This document shows positions 21,065-31,967 of a DNA stretch of 64,000 nucleotides, piece by piece. Location of the stretch: assembly GCA_918807975.1 (NCBI GenBank), contig OU964930.1, positions 11,154,372-11,218,371 on the forward strand, given 5' to 3'. This stretch comes from Aplidium turbinatum. Lineage: Eukaryota; Chordata; Ascidiacea; Aplousobranchia; Polyclinidae. The translations under genes were made by a program, and so were the position numbers. A model generated the notes under the pieces. It had not been told where the DNA came from. It did not search any database and saw only the letters and a list, made by a program, of their open reading frames with translations. Position 1 is the stretch's first letter, and every line of letters starts with the position of its first letter.

Positions 21065-23057
21065 CAGTGTTGGGCGCGATAACTCATTTTTCAGTTAAGT
21101 GATAACGATAGGCTAATCGATAATCGAAAAATGCCTAAAGCGATAACGATAAACAATAAATCAAAAAAAAGTTAAGCGATAACGATAAACGATAAAATTA
21201 TCGCCGATAATGTCCGATAAGGGAACGTTCAAATATTACGTAACGCCTTCGAGGGGGAGGGGGGGTTTATGCAAAACGTTACGTTAGCGTCACATCGGGG
21301 GGGAGGGGGTTCAAGCAAAACGTTACGTAACGCTTTCGAGTACGGAATGGTAGTTTTTTATGCTAAATTCGTAGTGAAAAAGCGTTACATGGGGGAGGGG
21401 GGGATTGAAAAAAGCGTTATGTTGGCGTTACATGGGGGAGGGGGGGGGGTCAAAAATTCGGAAAAAAAGCGTTACGTAATATTTGAACGTTCCCTAACGA
21501 TAATTTTTTTGTTTCTTGATTAGCGCTGCCCCATCCCATGCAGCACGAACTGTTTTCATCAACATGACAAAAAGTCGAACATAATATAGCCTACTGTAAA
21601 GGGACAAAACTTTTTGTAAGTTATGCATAAATAGAATCGCAACAGCGGCAGTGGGTATCCAATCTTCAACCTCTTGATCCAGAATCAAACCACTGAGGTA
21701 GGCCTAACCGCCGTGCTTATAATTATACCTTCAGATACTAGATGGACATAACCTTTAAACATAGCCTTGGCAGTTCAATGGTGATATTGGATACTGGATA
21801 GATCCTCCCTTGAATTCATAAAAAAAATTCCTCCAAACCAAACGAAATTTATATCGGAACAACAATATCGGATTTTTCAATGTTAAAATTAGCCATTTAA
21901 TGCCAAAAACTCTCTGATAAACTCCCTGAGCTTCCGATCCTCGGATTCCACTGAGTGAGTTTGCAGCGCTTCCACAGTTCTCTGGCTGAATTTTAAATGA
22001 TTTTTCATTCAAATTCATTAGGCTATTATTTGTTACATTTTTGTCTCTGTGGCCTCTCCTTATAAACCGATTTCATATTATATTGATTAGTTATTTGTTA
22101 ACTCTGATTTGCAAAATTACCATTCAGCATTCATAATATTGTTGCCCCACGAAAACTTAGGCTATGGCGTTTATTATATGACCGGCTTTTTTATGACTTG
22201 TTCATTAGGTTAACATTTTGGTGCTCTCTCACTTTGGGCAGGTGCCCCCCCTCTCTACATTTTTCACTCTGGCGAGAGCACTGAACTATAGGCCTACTGT
22301 ATTGTTCTTGCATCTTTTCTCGACGGTCATACATAGCCTATCTACTTCATACTTACTGCATGGCTAATTTTTTTTAACTTTAAACAGGAACAACTTTTAA
22401 CTTGCTACGCCACTAATCTAAGCCTATGCAATAAAATTCCACTCTCCAGAGTCTTGATCTTAAAAAGTGCGGTAAAACGCACGATGCTGCAATCAGAGCT
22501 CTCTTAAATTTCTGCTGCAATGCTTACTTAAAAGCGGCCTCGTATTGCGACACTTTCACAAACCACTTGCCAATTTTCTTTCGCTTCACTTCGCTTCAAA
22601 GAAGCTGTGGCGCATGTGCGCTTTCATTTTAATTGTAAAATTTACTCGCGATTGCCGATTGCAGCAAAACAACAAAAGAATTGTTGCATGCATTTCATTG
22701 CATTGCAATTTGCAACTTTAAAAATTATTGTGTTGTCAGGGCCGTAGCTGCAGGGGGGCGTGCCCCCTCCCCTGACAACTACCTGTGCACACACACTTCA
22801 GGCACTGAAGAATAATTGGTTTCAATTTTAGTTTTATTAACTAGGTGGCTAGTAAAAATATTACTTTTCATGGTCTTTCCACTTGTGTGTTGATCCGAAA
22901 TAAAATTTATCGGCGATTATCGGCGATAATTAAATATTGCCTTTGGCGATAACGATAAACGATAACTGAAAAAATAATTGAGCAATAACGATAGACGATA
23001 AAAATTTATCGCCGATAATTATCGCCGGTAAATTATCGCCGATAATGCCCATCACTG
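21065..23057. mobile_element. Non-autonomous hAT with arrays of CGATAA subterminal repeats
   Basis: The ends are CAGTGTTGGGC and GCCCATCACTG, with a perfect 8-bp duplication TCCATGAG at 21057-21064 and 23058-23065. Dense CGATAA/TTATCG hexamer arrays fill about 150 bp inside each end (21080-21220 and 22896-23045). The central 1.7 kb has no transposase. A Harbinger-type MITE has inserted in the left array. Confidence 0.9.
21221..21494. mobile_element. PIF/Harbinger-type MITE
   Basis: GGGAACGTTCAAATATTACG and CGTAATATTTGAACGTTCCC are perfect inverted ends, and TAA flanks both sides (21218-21220, 21495-21497). A 3-bp TAA duplication with GGG ends is the PIF/Harbinger hallmark. The interior repeats GTTACGTAACG and runs of GGGGGAGGGG. 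It is 274 bp and non-coding. Confidence 0.8.
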
Positions 23058-23065
23058 TCCATGAG

Positions 23066-23615
23066 TAGCCTAAGGTTTTTTGGGTCTTTCGGATTGCTTC
23101 GCGAGGCCGTCATTTGGATTATCTTCCGTTTCGTAGAGACAGTGCTGCGCACTGTGCCCTCTGAAATGCTCTGTCATTTTTTCGTAGACATTAAGCTTTG
23201 TACCTATGCTGTATCATAGGCAGTATCCTTGCTTTTGTGGCTTTCCATATAGAAACTATATTTAGGTTCATTGTCCCACTCACTTGTAAGCTTCTAATTT
23301 TTTGTTGTGCAGAATAGCCTTCTTGCTAGCCGGATGTCCGCTGCACGAGACTTTTGCCTTGCCTGATTATTGGAGCCGACCAACCACTCTATTGGAAACA
23401 GACGAACTAATAGCTCTGGCGCCATGCGGAGGGGATCCGATCCCGCTATTTTATTAACCGTGTATAGCCTATTGTTTTGCACTTTTTTCAGTATTGGCGT
23501 GCTGTTGTAACATTGTGTCTTGTGTGCCTTTCACACATCTTCAACAGAAGCAAAAAAAAACACGCCTTGTTTGCCTTCTTGCGAGGAGAGGGAGCGGCAT
23601 CAATTGCTCCTTAGG
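23066..23615. other. No gene seen
   Basis: The sequence between the CGATAA hAT and the SINE has no recognisable coding, RNA or repeat features. Confidence 0.45.
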
Positions 23616-24471
23616 GCCGCCCCGTTAGCTCAGTGGTTAGCCTACGCGCCAGCTCAAGATCACTCGGCGCCAGGGCCGTAGCCAGACCGCAGAGCAAGGG
23701 GGGGCCAATTTTTTTTTAGGTGGGCCAAAAAAATTTAAATGATTTTGGCATTTTAACCTCTTAAATACCGGTATCCACAAAAATTGCAATATATCAGATT
23801 AGTGTTAAGGCCAACACTGATCTCTTATTTTATCTGCTAGTTAAATCACGGCAACCATATTACAATGACCAACATAACACAGCAATTGTTGACTTGTTGT
23901 ATAAATAGTGGTAGCCTACTTGTTATGAGCAAAAACTTTAACTAGCTCGAAGAAGCTAGTGCCGAGGATTTTGATATATATGATTACATTCTGCCTATAC
24001 ACCCGTGAGCTCAGTAGCGTAGCCAGGAATTTTGAAAGGGGGGAGGGGGTTTGACGGCCAGCGGGCGAAGCCCGACGTCGACACCCAGCGGCGGGGGGTC
24101 TGGGGGGCCTCCCCAGAAAATTTTGAAAAATTACTTTGATGGTGCATTCTGAGAGCATTTTCAACAAAATTGTGGGTATGAATATTACTGTAAAATGGTG
24201 CTGTCCGGTGGCATAGCAAAAGGATAAGATCATGTTTTCTTGAGCATTTTTCGGTAATAAAGCCAAGTCTCTGTGTTTTCTTGTTGCTAATTTTTGGCTG
24301 AGATATTTGAATATTTGGTATTGTCAAAACTCGCTCTTTTAGTGCAGTTTTGTTTAAAAATAGGCAAACTTTGTTTTACGGACATAGAGACTGAAAGAAT
24401 CATTTTCAATATCGTGACGTTACACGCGTGCCAAAGGAGGGCGTTGTAACCCCCAAAACCCCCTTGGCTAT

Positions 24472-24650
24472 TGTAGTGTTTCGTCATAGAAACCATTGTT
24501 ACGTTTCACTAGCCTATCGTTTGTACTATGTGCGACTGTTACGAGACTAGAGCATGAGATAGATTCAGTTGAGAGAAAGTACAATAAAGTGGTCTGTGTG
24601 TAATCTATTAAAGTGTGGTATATCTAAGTTAATCAAACGGAAATACAACA
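24472..24650 (+). repeat. 5' LTR of the Ty3 element
   Basis: 179 bp from TGTAGTGTTTCGTCATAG to GGAAATACAACA, containing an AATAAAG polyadenylation-like signal. It is nearly identical to 29050-29228. Confidence 0.92.
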
Positions 24651-24675
24651 ATGGCGACGAGGATTTAAGTGAAAG

Positions 24676-27600
24676 ATGGCTGAACAAGTTACTGTAGCTC
24701 GAAGCAACCCGCTGGTCTGCAAACTAGGCAGTCTCAAATCGTTTCAAGTGCAAGGTGATCCACATGGTTTAGGACAAAAATGGAAGCAGTGGAAAAGGTC
24801 ATTTTATCTTTTTACTGTCAGTACAGGAATCGCAGACGATAAACAAAAGCAAGCGTTGTTGTTACACACAGCTGGAGAAGAGGTTCAAGAAGTTTATTTC
24901 AGCCTCGTGGACGAAAATGACGACAGTAAGTCTTTTAACGATACTCTAGCAATTTTGGATGAGTACTTTTTGCCTAAATCTAATGTTCCTTTTGAAAGAT
25001 ACAAGTTTCGACAGCTGACGCAAGCCCAAGACGAGACAATTGATAAATTTATTTGCCGTTTGCGCCAGCAAGCAACGTTGTGTGAATTTGGAACCAATAG
25101 AAATGACTACATTCGAGATCAAGTTATTGAAAAATGTGCTTCTAACATATTGAGAAGGAAGTTGCTCGAAAAAAATAATCTAGTTTTGAATGATGCAATA
25201 GTTATTGCAAAAGCTCATGAAGATGTCGAAAATCAATTAAAGACAATGCAGCCTACGTCATCAGTTCATGTCAACGAAGTGCGCCACCCAGAGCATCGAC
25301 GCGCATTGCCTTCAATTAAGAAGGAAGGGAAAGTATGTTTTGCTTGTGGTAAGACTGGACATTTTAAGTTTGATCAACAATGCCCAGCAAGAGGCAAGCA
25401 ATGTAACAAATGTGGCAAAGTCGGACATTTTGCTTTACAATGTCGAACACGGTTCCGAACGAATAGATGTGTGACGTCACAATATCCTTCTGACGTCAAG
25501 ATGAATCGGAATATGCCGTCGCGGAGACCAGTGCAGCGCAAGTCCAATACCAATACATTAGAGGAAGAAGAAGGAAAAACTTTTATTTTCGCAGAAAACG
25601 AGGAGAGCAACAAAGAAGAACTTTTCAACTTACAAGGGACACGTAAGAACTCTTGTACAATAACTTTGAAAGTTGGTGGTGTAAAATTATCTGATGTTTT
25701 GATCGATTCAGGTGCTGCCAGTAATGTGATTAGTAAAGATACTTGGGAATGGTTAAAATGTCGTAATGTTGTTGCCCAATGTCGGAAATCAGCTAAATCT
25801 TTGTATTCATATGGGAGTACTACACCGTTACCTACACTAGGTACTTTTACTGCAGAAGTAATTTGTGAGGATACTAATTGTGCCTGTGTAACTGATTTTA
25901 TTGTAGTTAACTGTGATGCACCTAGTCTCTTAAGTAGAGATACTGCAGAAAAATTAAGTGTATTGCGTATTGGCCCTTCACGTGTAAACAATCTGTGTAA
26001 TGATGTTTTTGATAGTTACCCTAAACTGTTTAATGGGGTGGGACTTTTAAAAAATTATGAATTAAAGTTACACATTGACACATCGGTAAAGCCCGTGGCT
26101 CAACCAGTACGTAAAGTTCCATTTCAACTTAGGGGTAAAGTTGAGTGCAAATTGCAAGACCTACTCGACGCAGACATCATTGAAGAAGTTCCCGAGGGAC
26201 CTACAGGTTGGGTTTCACCCGTTGTTATTATCCCAAAGCCAGATGGGGATGTACGATTGTGTGTAGACATGCGTCGAGCGAATGAAGCAATCATCCGGGA
26301 ACGACATCCCATTCCAACAATTGAAGATTTGTTGCATCGAATGAATGGTAGCACTATGTTTAGTAAACTCGATTTAAAGTGGGGTTTCCATCAAATTATG
26401 TTAGAGCCAGAAAGTCGTTACATCACAACATTTGTGACGCATAAAGGACTGTATCGCTATAAACGTTTGATGTTTGGAATCAACTCCGCTCCAGAGAAGT
26501 ACCAAAAGATTCTGTGCGATGTGTTGAAGAAATGTCAAGGAGTAGCCAACATCGCAGACGATGTAATTGTGTACGGGAAGAACAAAGAAGAACACGACCA
26601 AAGATTGATTAATGTTTTAGAAAAACTACAGGAAGCCGGATTAACCTTAAACAAACATAAATGCCAATTTCGTTTACCGAAGCTGACGTTTTTTGGACAC
26701 AATCTGAGCAAGCAAGGTGTCAGTCCTAGCGAGGAAAAAGTCGCAGCAATACTGAATGCAGAACCACCGAAAACTTCAAGTGAAGCAAGATCATTTATGG
26801 GATTGGTTCAATACTCTTCTAAATTTATTCCAAATCTTGCTACGATCGCTAGGCCTATACTTGATCTGACAAAGAAAGAAGTTAAATTTGAGTGGAAGCA
26901 GGAGCAGCAACAAGCTTTTGAACAGCTGAAATCATTGATGACCAAAGCTAATGCATTAGCATTTTTCCGAACCGATTGCAAGACACGCATTATTGCAGAT
27001 GCATCACCAGTCGGTTTAGGAGCTGTTCTTACACAGCTACAGGATGGGTTATGGCGCGTAATTGCCTATGCGTCAAGGAGTCTTTCTGACATTGAGAAGC
27101 GTTATAGCCAAACAGAAAAGGAAGCTTTAGGATTAGTTTGGGCATGTGAACGCTTTAATCTGTATGTGTTCGGGAAGGAATTTGAGCTGGAAACAGACCA
27201 TAAACCTTTACAGTTTATTTATAACAAAACGTCCAAACCCTCTGCCAGAATAGAAAGATGGGTTTTAAGGTTACAAGCTTATGATTTCAAAGTTGTTTAC
27301 AGACCGGGACGTACGAACATTGCAGATGCCTTATCAAGACTCAACTCCACACAATCAAAAGAAGACGGTTCGCATGAAGAGTACGATTTTGTGAGGTTAG
27401 TAGCAATAAGCAGTACTCCAGTTGCATTAACACCGCTAGAAATTGAAAGAGAGTCTGCTCGTGACAAGGAGTTTGAAGAAATTCGAAAATATGTCAAATC
27501 TGGCGATTGGTCAAAGTGTTTTCAATTTAGCTATTTACATGTCAAGGATGAACTTTGTTGTTATGGTGAATTAATTTTAAGAGGAACACGACTAGTAATT

Positions 27601-28728
27601 CCAAAGTCTTTGCGAGAACGCGTTTTGGAGCTCGCACATGAAGGACACCAGGGAATCGTTAAAACTAAGAATAGACTACGCACGAAAGTGTGGTGGCCTA
27701 AAATGGACAGTGATGCAGAGAAGTTGTGTAGGAAATGTCATGGTTGCCAAGTGACAAGCGAATATGCAAGACCGGAGCCGATGACAAGAGTGGTTCCTCC
27801 GAACGGTCCATGGCAAGCTTGTTCTGCTGACATTCTTGGACCGTTGCCAAGCGGTGAAAACATTTTAGTTATTGTAGACTATTACAGTAGGTACTATGAA
27901 ATAGCTGTCTTGAAGTCTACTACCACCACGAAAATAATAGACGCAATTGTGCCTGTGTTTGCACGATTCGGTGTGCCAGTTTCTTTGAGAACTGATAATG
28001 GGCCACAATTTGTTTCTTCAGAGTTTGAAAATTTCTTAACCGAGTACGGCATAAAGCATGAAAAGTCGACGCCATTGTGGCCACAAGCAAATGGAGAGGT
28101 GGAGCGACAAAACAGAACGTTGATGAAAGCGATCAGAATTGCACACGTGGACGGAAAAGAATGGAAAGAGGAGATCAGTAAATTCCTGATGGCTTATCGA
28201 TCGACACCACAGTCATCCATTGGTGCATCTCCGTACTATTTGATGTTTGGACGAGAAATGAAAACGAAACTTCCAGAATTGTGTCGTGAGCCACAACAGT
28301 TCGACGAAGAAGTCAGAGATCGTGATTGGGAGAACAAATTGAAAAGTAAAAGCTATGCTGACGAAAAAAGGGGGGCTGTAGAGTCGGAAATAAAAATGGG
28401 TGATGAAGTCTTAGTTAGAAATCCTAAAACTTCTAAATTGTCTCCTACATTTAAACCTGTCCCTCAAACAGTTGTCTCGAAAGAAAAGGGTGAGGTTACT
28501 GTTATGGATAAAGATGGTATTGAACTAAAACGTAATTCGTCTTTCTTTAAGAAGTATATCAGTCCAGACAATAGTCCTTGTGAAAGTGAGACTTACGACT
28601 CACCACTAGTCACTGTCGATGAATCAGATTCAATCAATCTATCACCCCCACGTTTACAAATGCCAGAACGTAGATCTTCTCGCTGTATAACTAAACCAAC
28701 AAGGTTTAATGACTATGTTCTCACATAA
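24676..28728 (+). CDS. Gag-pol polyprotein of the Ty3 element
   Basis: A 1350-residue frame holds, in order: a capsid-like Gag region (about 1-200); two CCHC zinc knuckles (CFACGKTGHF..., CNKCGKVGHFALQC, about 221-257); an aspartic protease with DSGAAS (about 345); a reverse transcriptase with the catalytic ADD motif in IADDVIVYG (about 630); an RNase H; and an integrase with an H-H-C-C zinc region and a DDE core. This is the usual Ty3/gypsy order, with integrase after RNase H. No envelope frame is seen. It is recorded as a recent element copy, not a host gene. Confidence 0.92.
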   Translation: MAEQVTVARSNPLVCKLGSLKSFQVQGDPHGLGQKWKQWKRSFYLFTVSTGIADDKQKQALLLHTAGEEVQEVYFSLVDENDDSKSFNDTLAILDEYFLPKSNVPFERYKFRQLTQAQDETIDKFICRLRQQATLCEFGTNRNDYIRDQVIEKCASNILRRKLLEKNNLVLNDAIVIAKAHEDVENQLKTMQPTSSVHVNEVRHPEHRRALPSIKKEGKVCFACGKTGHFKFDQQCPARGKQCNKCGKVGHFALQCRTRFRTNRCVTSQYPSDVKMNRNMPSRRPVQRKSNTNTLEEEEGKTFIFAENEESNKEELFNLQGTRKNSCTITLKVGGVKLSDVLIDSGAASNVISKDTWEWLKCRNVVAQCRKSAKSLYSYGSTTPLPTLGTFTAEVICEDTNCACVTDFIVVNCDAPSLLSRDTAEKLSVLRIGPSRVNNLCNDVFDSYPKLFNGVGLLKNYELKLHIDTSVKPVAQPVRKVPFQLRGKVECKLQDLLDADIIEEVPEGPTGWVSPVVIIPKPDGDVRLCVDMRRANEAIIRERHPIPTIEDLLHRMNGSTMFSKLDLKWGFHQIMLEPESRYITTFVTHKGLYRYKRLMFGINSAPEKYQKILCDVLKKCQGVANIADDVIVYGKNKEEHDQRLINVLEKLQEAGLTLNKHKCQFRLPKLTFFGHNLSKQGVSPSEEKVAAILNAEPPKTSSEARSFMGLVQYSSKFIPNLATIARPILDLTKKEVKFEWKQEQQQAFEQLKSLMTKANALAFFRTDCKTRIIADASPVGLGAVLTQLQDGLWRVIAYASRSLSDIEKRYSQTEKEALGLVWACERFNLYVFGKEFELETDHKPLQFIYNKTSKPSARIERWVLRLQAYDFKVVYRPGRTNIADALSRLNSTQSKEDGSHEEYDFVRLVAISSTPVALTPLEIERESARDKEFEEIRKYVKSGDWSKCFQFSYLHVKDELCCYGELILRGTRLVIPKSLRERVLELAHEGHQGIVKTKNRLRTKVWWPKMDSDAEKLCRKCHGCQVTSEYARPEPMTRVVPPNGPWQACSADILGPLPSGENILVIVDYYSRYYEIAVLKSTTTTKIIDAIVPVFARFGVPVSLRTDNGPQFVSSEFENFLTEYGIKHEKSTPLWPQANGEVERQNRTLMKAIRIAHVDGKEWKEEISKFLMAYRSTPQSSIGASPYYLMFGREMKTKLPELCREPQQFDEEVRDRDWENKLKSKSYADEKRGAVESEIKMGDEVLVRNPKTSKLSPTFKPVPQTVVSKEKGEVTVMDKDGIELKRNSSFFKKYISPDNSPCESETYDSPLVTVDESDSINLSPPRLQMPERRSSRCITKPTRFNDYVLT

Positions 28729-29049
28729 ACATGTTTACTGTATGTGGTAATATTGTGTAGTTCTGTTTTTACGTGTATTGGAGTAACCTACCACATACTA
28801 ACAATTTTCTTATTTGTTTATGTCTTGCTTCATACTTGCATATTAAGGCATATCGTCGAAATAGTAATAGCCTGATCTGATGTTCTATGTACATACCGTT
28901 TATGTCACCAATTGTTTCGTAATTGAGTCGCCACAAGTGCAGCTGTAGCAATTCATAAAAGCTCATTCATGTTCTTGTTTTTTCAATGTTAAAGCTGCAT
29001 TAACTATATGATCTGTACCGTATTTTGAAGTTTTAAAAAAAAGGAGGGA

Positions 29050-29228
29050 TGTAGTGTTTCGTCATAGAAACCATTGTTACGTTTCACTAGCCTATCGTTT
29101 GTACTATGTGCGACTGTTACGAGACTAGAGCATGAGATAGATTCAGCTGAGAGAAAGTACAATAAAGTGGTCTGTGTGTAATCTATTAAAGTGTGGTATA
29201 TCTAAGTTAATCAAACGGAAATACAACA
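29050..29228 (+). repeat. 3' LTR of the Ty3 element
   Basis: 179 bp, matching the 5' LTR except at one position. It is preceded by the purine tract and followed by the GCTAT duplication. Confidence 0.92.
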
Positions 29229-29807
29229 GCTATGCTACTGCGTGAGCTAGTCTATTGCAATTGCAGTCGCGGATGTTTGGATGCAAACCGTCTCACAAAC
29301 AAGTCTAAATCGATACAGAATGTTCAAAGGCTATAAGTACCAAGTTTGCCTGTCTTGGTTGTAACATGCTCCGTCTAGTGGGAGCTTCAACCCTTGTTAA
29401 CACTGAGAATCCACACTCACAAACGCCAGTGCTAGATCCAAATGTAGCAATATCTGCTAATCATTATAATTTATAATAATCGTTTTGTAGCTGTTGCTCG
29501 AGAATGTTGGGACTTTGCCAGGGGAGGCGAGGCCCCCCCTGGCTGGCTACGGGCATGCTCGGCGCTGGTTCGACTCTCGGGGTGTGCGCTTGAGCAACAT
29601 ATTTCAGGACTGCTCTCCATTCAGCAGCACCTAGTGAATGGAATAATTCCCCGGTAACAACACTTCGACAATCGGAAAACTTCACTCTGCCAATCTCGGT
29701 AACCGATCCTGCGCCAAGCGCCTCTACAAGTAGCCTAGGCTAGGCTATAAGAAACTACCAGGAAAAACCTATCAAGGCTTTGTCAGTCCGAGGATAAAGA
29801 TTCAAAA

Positions 29808-30665
29808 CCAAACCAGATTTTAGAGATACTGAATAGTTGTTACTTCCCAGCAACTTGACGCTATTGCTTAAAAGTTATTGTTGATGAAATCACCGATTTG
29901 ACGTCACAATGTAACGTTTTAAAACGGAGCAAATTGAAAGCGATCAATCGCTATTGAACAGAATCACTGGTGAAAGCTGCGGCAAGTTATTGGGTGGAAA
30001 ACGATTTATCAATTATTTTTGTTCACAACACGTGCGTTTTTTTAAGGAACGCAAATATTATAAGAGAAAAACTTTTCGCACAAGGTTGAAAACAATGAAT
30101 ATTCATCATGGGTCCCTAGGCCTAAGTCATCGATGGTATTATTATTTAATAAAAATTTCAATACAGTAGGCTATCATGTTCCGCAGTAGCCGACAAGGAA
30201 TTTTGTCTTGGAATTGGCAAAATTTTTGGAAATTTCAAGGTCTTTGTGCAAAATTTTTTCAGAGATCACACTTTGTGATCGGGAAGATGTTGGAAAATTG
30301 CTGGTCACAAGAAGTTTGCGTTTGAGGAATTTGTGCGACAAATGTTAGAAAAGTTTGGCAACACTTTCTTGTGTATCAATCTCCTTGCAAGATCGGTTGG
30401 CTTTGCTTGTTTGCTTACTGCCTTCGAATCTGTTGATTCAGTCTTTGCACCAATCTAGGTCGAATTTGTGAATGCATTCATTGAGTACTAGATAAACAAA
30501 CGTTTTTGGAATCATGTTAGCTCTCACACAAACATCAAGACGTTTCTTTTCAGCTACACAGGTTAGTAATAGAAAAGTATAGCCTATATACTAAGTACCA
30601 CCATACAAGCCTTGCATTATCTAAATTTTGAGGATGATTTTAGTACCTACTTCTCTAAAATGGGT
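29808..30665. other. No gene seen
   Basis: AT-rich sequence after the SINE with short frames only (for example 29954-30169). Nothing recognisable. Confidence 0.45.
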
Positions 30666-31406
30666 GCAACCTAATTCGTACCATAAACAATTCGTACCGT
30701 CAGTTCATACCTTGAAAAGGTCGAGAGAAAAAATTAAAAAAGGCCAAAGTTGCTGATCGCAGTTTCCGCAAGGTTAGGGTATCGGTAGTTAGGGTATCGG
30801 TTAGGTATCGGTATCCTCAAACAAACAAACTGAAAAGATCGAGAGAAAAAAATTAAACATCGCTGATCGCAGTTTCCGTTTTTCCGCAAACATTTTAAAA
30901 TTTCCCGTAATGATCCTAAGAGTGTGCAGAAGTCGCTGATCGCAGTTTCCGCAAACATTTTAAAAAGGTTAAGGTTGATCTGAGTTTTCGCAAACATTTT
31001 AAAAGGATTAGGGTGTTTCCGCAAACAAGCATACCGTACTGAAAAGATCGAGAGAAAAAATAGAACAAGCCAAAGTTGCTGATCGCAGTTTCCGTTTTTC
31101 CGCAATTTCTGCAAACATTTTAAAGTTTCCGGTAATACGGTACTCCTAAGAGTTTGCCGAAGTCGCTGATCGCAGTTTCCGCAAACATTTTAAAAGGGTT
31201 ATAGTTTAAGGTTAGGTTGATCGGAGTTTCTGCAAACATTTTAAAATTTCTGGTAGTGATCCTAAGAGTTTTTGTTTGTTTGCGGAAAATTTTAAAATGT
31301 TTGCGAAAACTACGATCAGCGACTTTGACTTTTTTTAAATTTTTTCTCTCGATCTTTTAAGGTACGAACTGACGGTACGAATTGTTCATGGTACGAATTA
31401 GGTTGC
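30666..31406. mobile_element. Foldback element with internal tandem units
   Basis: GCAACCTAATTCGTACC and GGTACGAATTAGGTTGC form the ends, and the arms run on through ATTCGTACCGTCAG and GGTCGAGAGAAAAAATT. The interior repeats GCTGATCGCAGTTTCCGCAA and ACATTTTAAAA several times in both orientations. It is 741 bp and non-coding. No target duplication is clear. Confidence 0.75.
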
Positions 31407-31421
31407 TTTCCTCTGAAATTA

Positions 31422-31959
31422 GGACAACACTAAAAGGCGGAAATGCGGAAACGCGGAAATAGGCCGAAATAACTTTAGAATTAAAACAGTCATAGTATTT
31501 AATGATCTCACAATTGCTTCTAAATAATATCTTTCAATGATATTTCAACATAAGAAAATGTTCGGTATTAAGTTGTGGCTAAAAATCACATTTCCGCCTT
31601 TTTCCTATTTCAATAAATTCCATTAAATTTTGAAATTTACTCTAATAACTGTGGAATTAAAACAGTCAAAGTATGTAATGAACTCACAATTGCTTCTAAA
31701 CAATATCTTTCAATGATATTTTAACATAAAAGTAGGTTTGGTGGTGAGTTGTTGTTAAAAATCGCATTTTTGCCTTTTTCCATGTTGCAACATTTCATTC
31801 TTTCATGATGAAGTTATCGCTATGTTAAACAATATGGACGCCAAGATCGTACTTTCGCATTTTCTACATCGGCATTAAATCGCTACTTCTGCGGACAATA
31901 CGCCATTTCATGCCCAGCTTATTTCCGCGTTCTGCATTTCCGCCTTTTAGTGTTGCCCC
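31422..31959. mobile_element. hAT-like MITE with two internal tandem units
   Basis: The ends are GGACAACACTAAAAGGCGG and CCGCCTTTTAGTGTTGCCCC, with a perfect 8-bp duplication TGAAATTA (31414-31421, 31960-31967). The inside carries two diverged direct copies of about 145 bp (from about 31467 and 31640), each with GAATTAAAACAGTCA and ATATCTTTCAATGATATTT. It lies 15 bp from the foldback at 30666-31406. Confidence 0.8.
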
Positions 31960-31967
31960 TGAAATTA

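Larger units (their letters stand above)
24472..29228 (+). mobile_element. Young Ty3/gypsy (Mag-like) LTR retroelement, structurally whole
   Basis: Length is 4757 bp with 179-bp LTRs at both ends and a 5-bp target duplication GCTAT (24467-24471, 29229-29233). The LTRs start TGTAG and end ACA and differ at one visible position, so the insertion is very recent. A TGGCGACGAGG primer-binding-like site follows the first LTR, and a purine tract (AAAAAAAAGGAGGGA) precedes the second. One long gag-pol frame lies between. As seen here it looks whole. The single frame and reverse-transcriptase style suggest the Mag lineage. Confidence 0.92.
24012..29240. mobile_element. hAT-like element, family B copy 2, split by the Ty3 element
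   Basis: It starts CAGTAGCGTAGCCAGG. Its right end CCCTTGGCTAT | GCTACTG is split by the Ty3 element. The duplication CGTGAGCT at 24004-24011 and 29241-29248 is perfect. The body matches family B copy 1 (11169-12975). Without the retroelement it is about 470 bp. Confidence 0.88.
23671..29557 (-). mobile_element. hAT element A inside the SINE, with transposase remnant
   Basis: The ends are CAGGGCCGTAGCCAG and CTGGCTACGGGCATG, with a perfect 8-bp duplication CTCGGCGC at 23663-23670 and 29558-29565. Without its own insertion it is about 650 bp. On the minus strand (about 29280-29445) it reads CECGFSVLTRVEAPTRRSML and QANLVLIAFE, which fits the conserved C-terminal dimerisation motif of hAT transposases. 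Only this end of the protein is left. Confidence 0.9.
23616..29807 (+). mobile_element. tRNA-derived SINE split by nested transposons
   Basis: The left part (23616-23670) has an A-box-like TTAGCTCAGTGG. The right part (29558-29807) begins with the duplicated CTCGGCGC, then the B-box-like GGTTCGACTCT, followed by a body with CAGGACTGCTCTCCATTCAG and a tail CAGTCCGAGGATAAAGATTC. A second copy lies at 52056-52313. A 5.9-kb hAT-bounded block separates the two halves exactly between the A and B boxes. Confidence 0.85.

Noticed and set aside
22735-22800. Another hAT start (CAGGGCCGTAGCTGCAGGGG) inside the CGATAA hAT
   Set aside because: No matching right end or duplication was found, so only a fragment can be suspected.
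23616-23670. Possible functional tRNA gene start
   Set aside because: The A/B boxes belong to a SINE; there is no cloverleaf, and the second copy at 52056 shows the same non-tRNA body.
25374-25991. A 205-codon minus-strand frame inside the Ty3 element
   Set aside because: It is a shadow of the plus-strand gag-pol frame, with no own motif.
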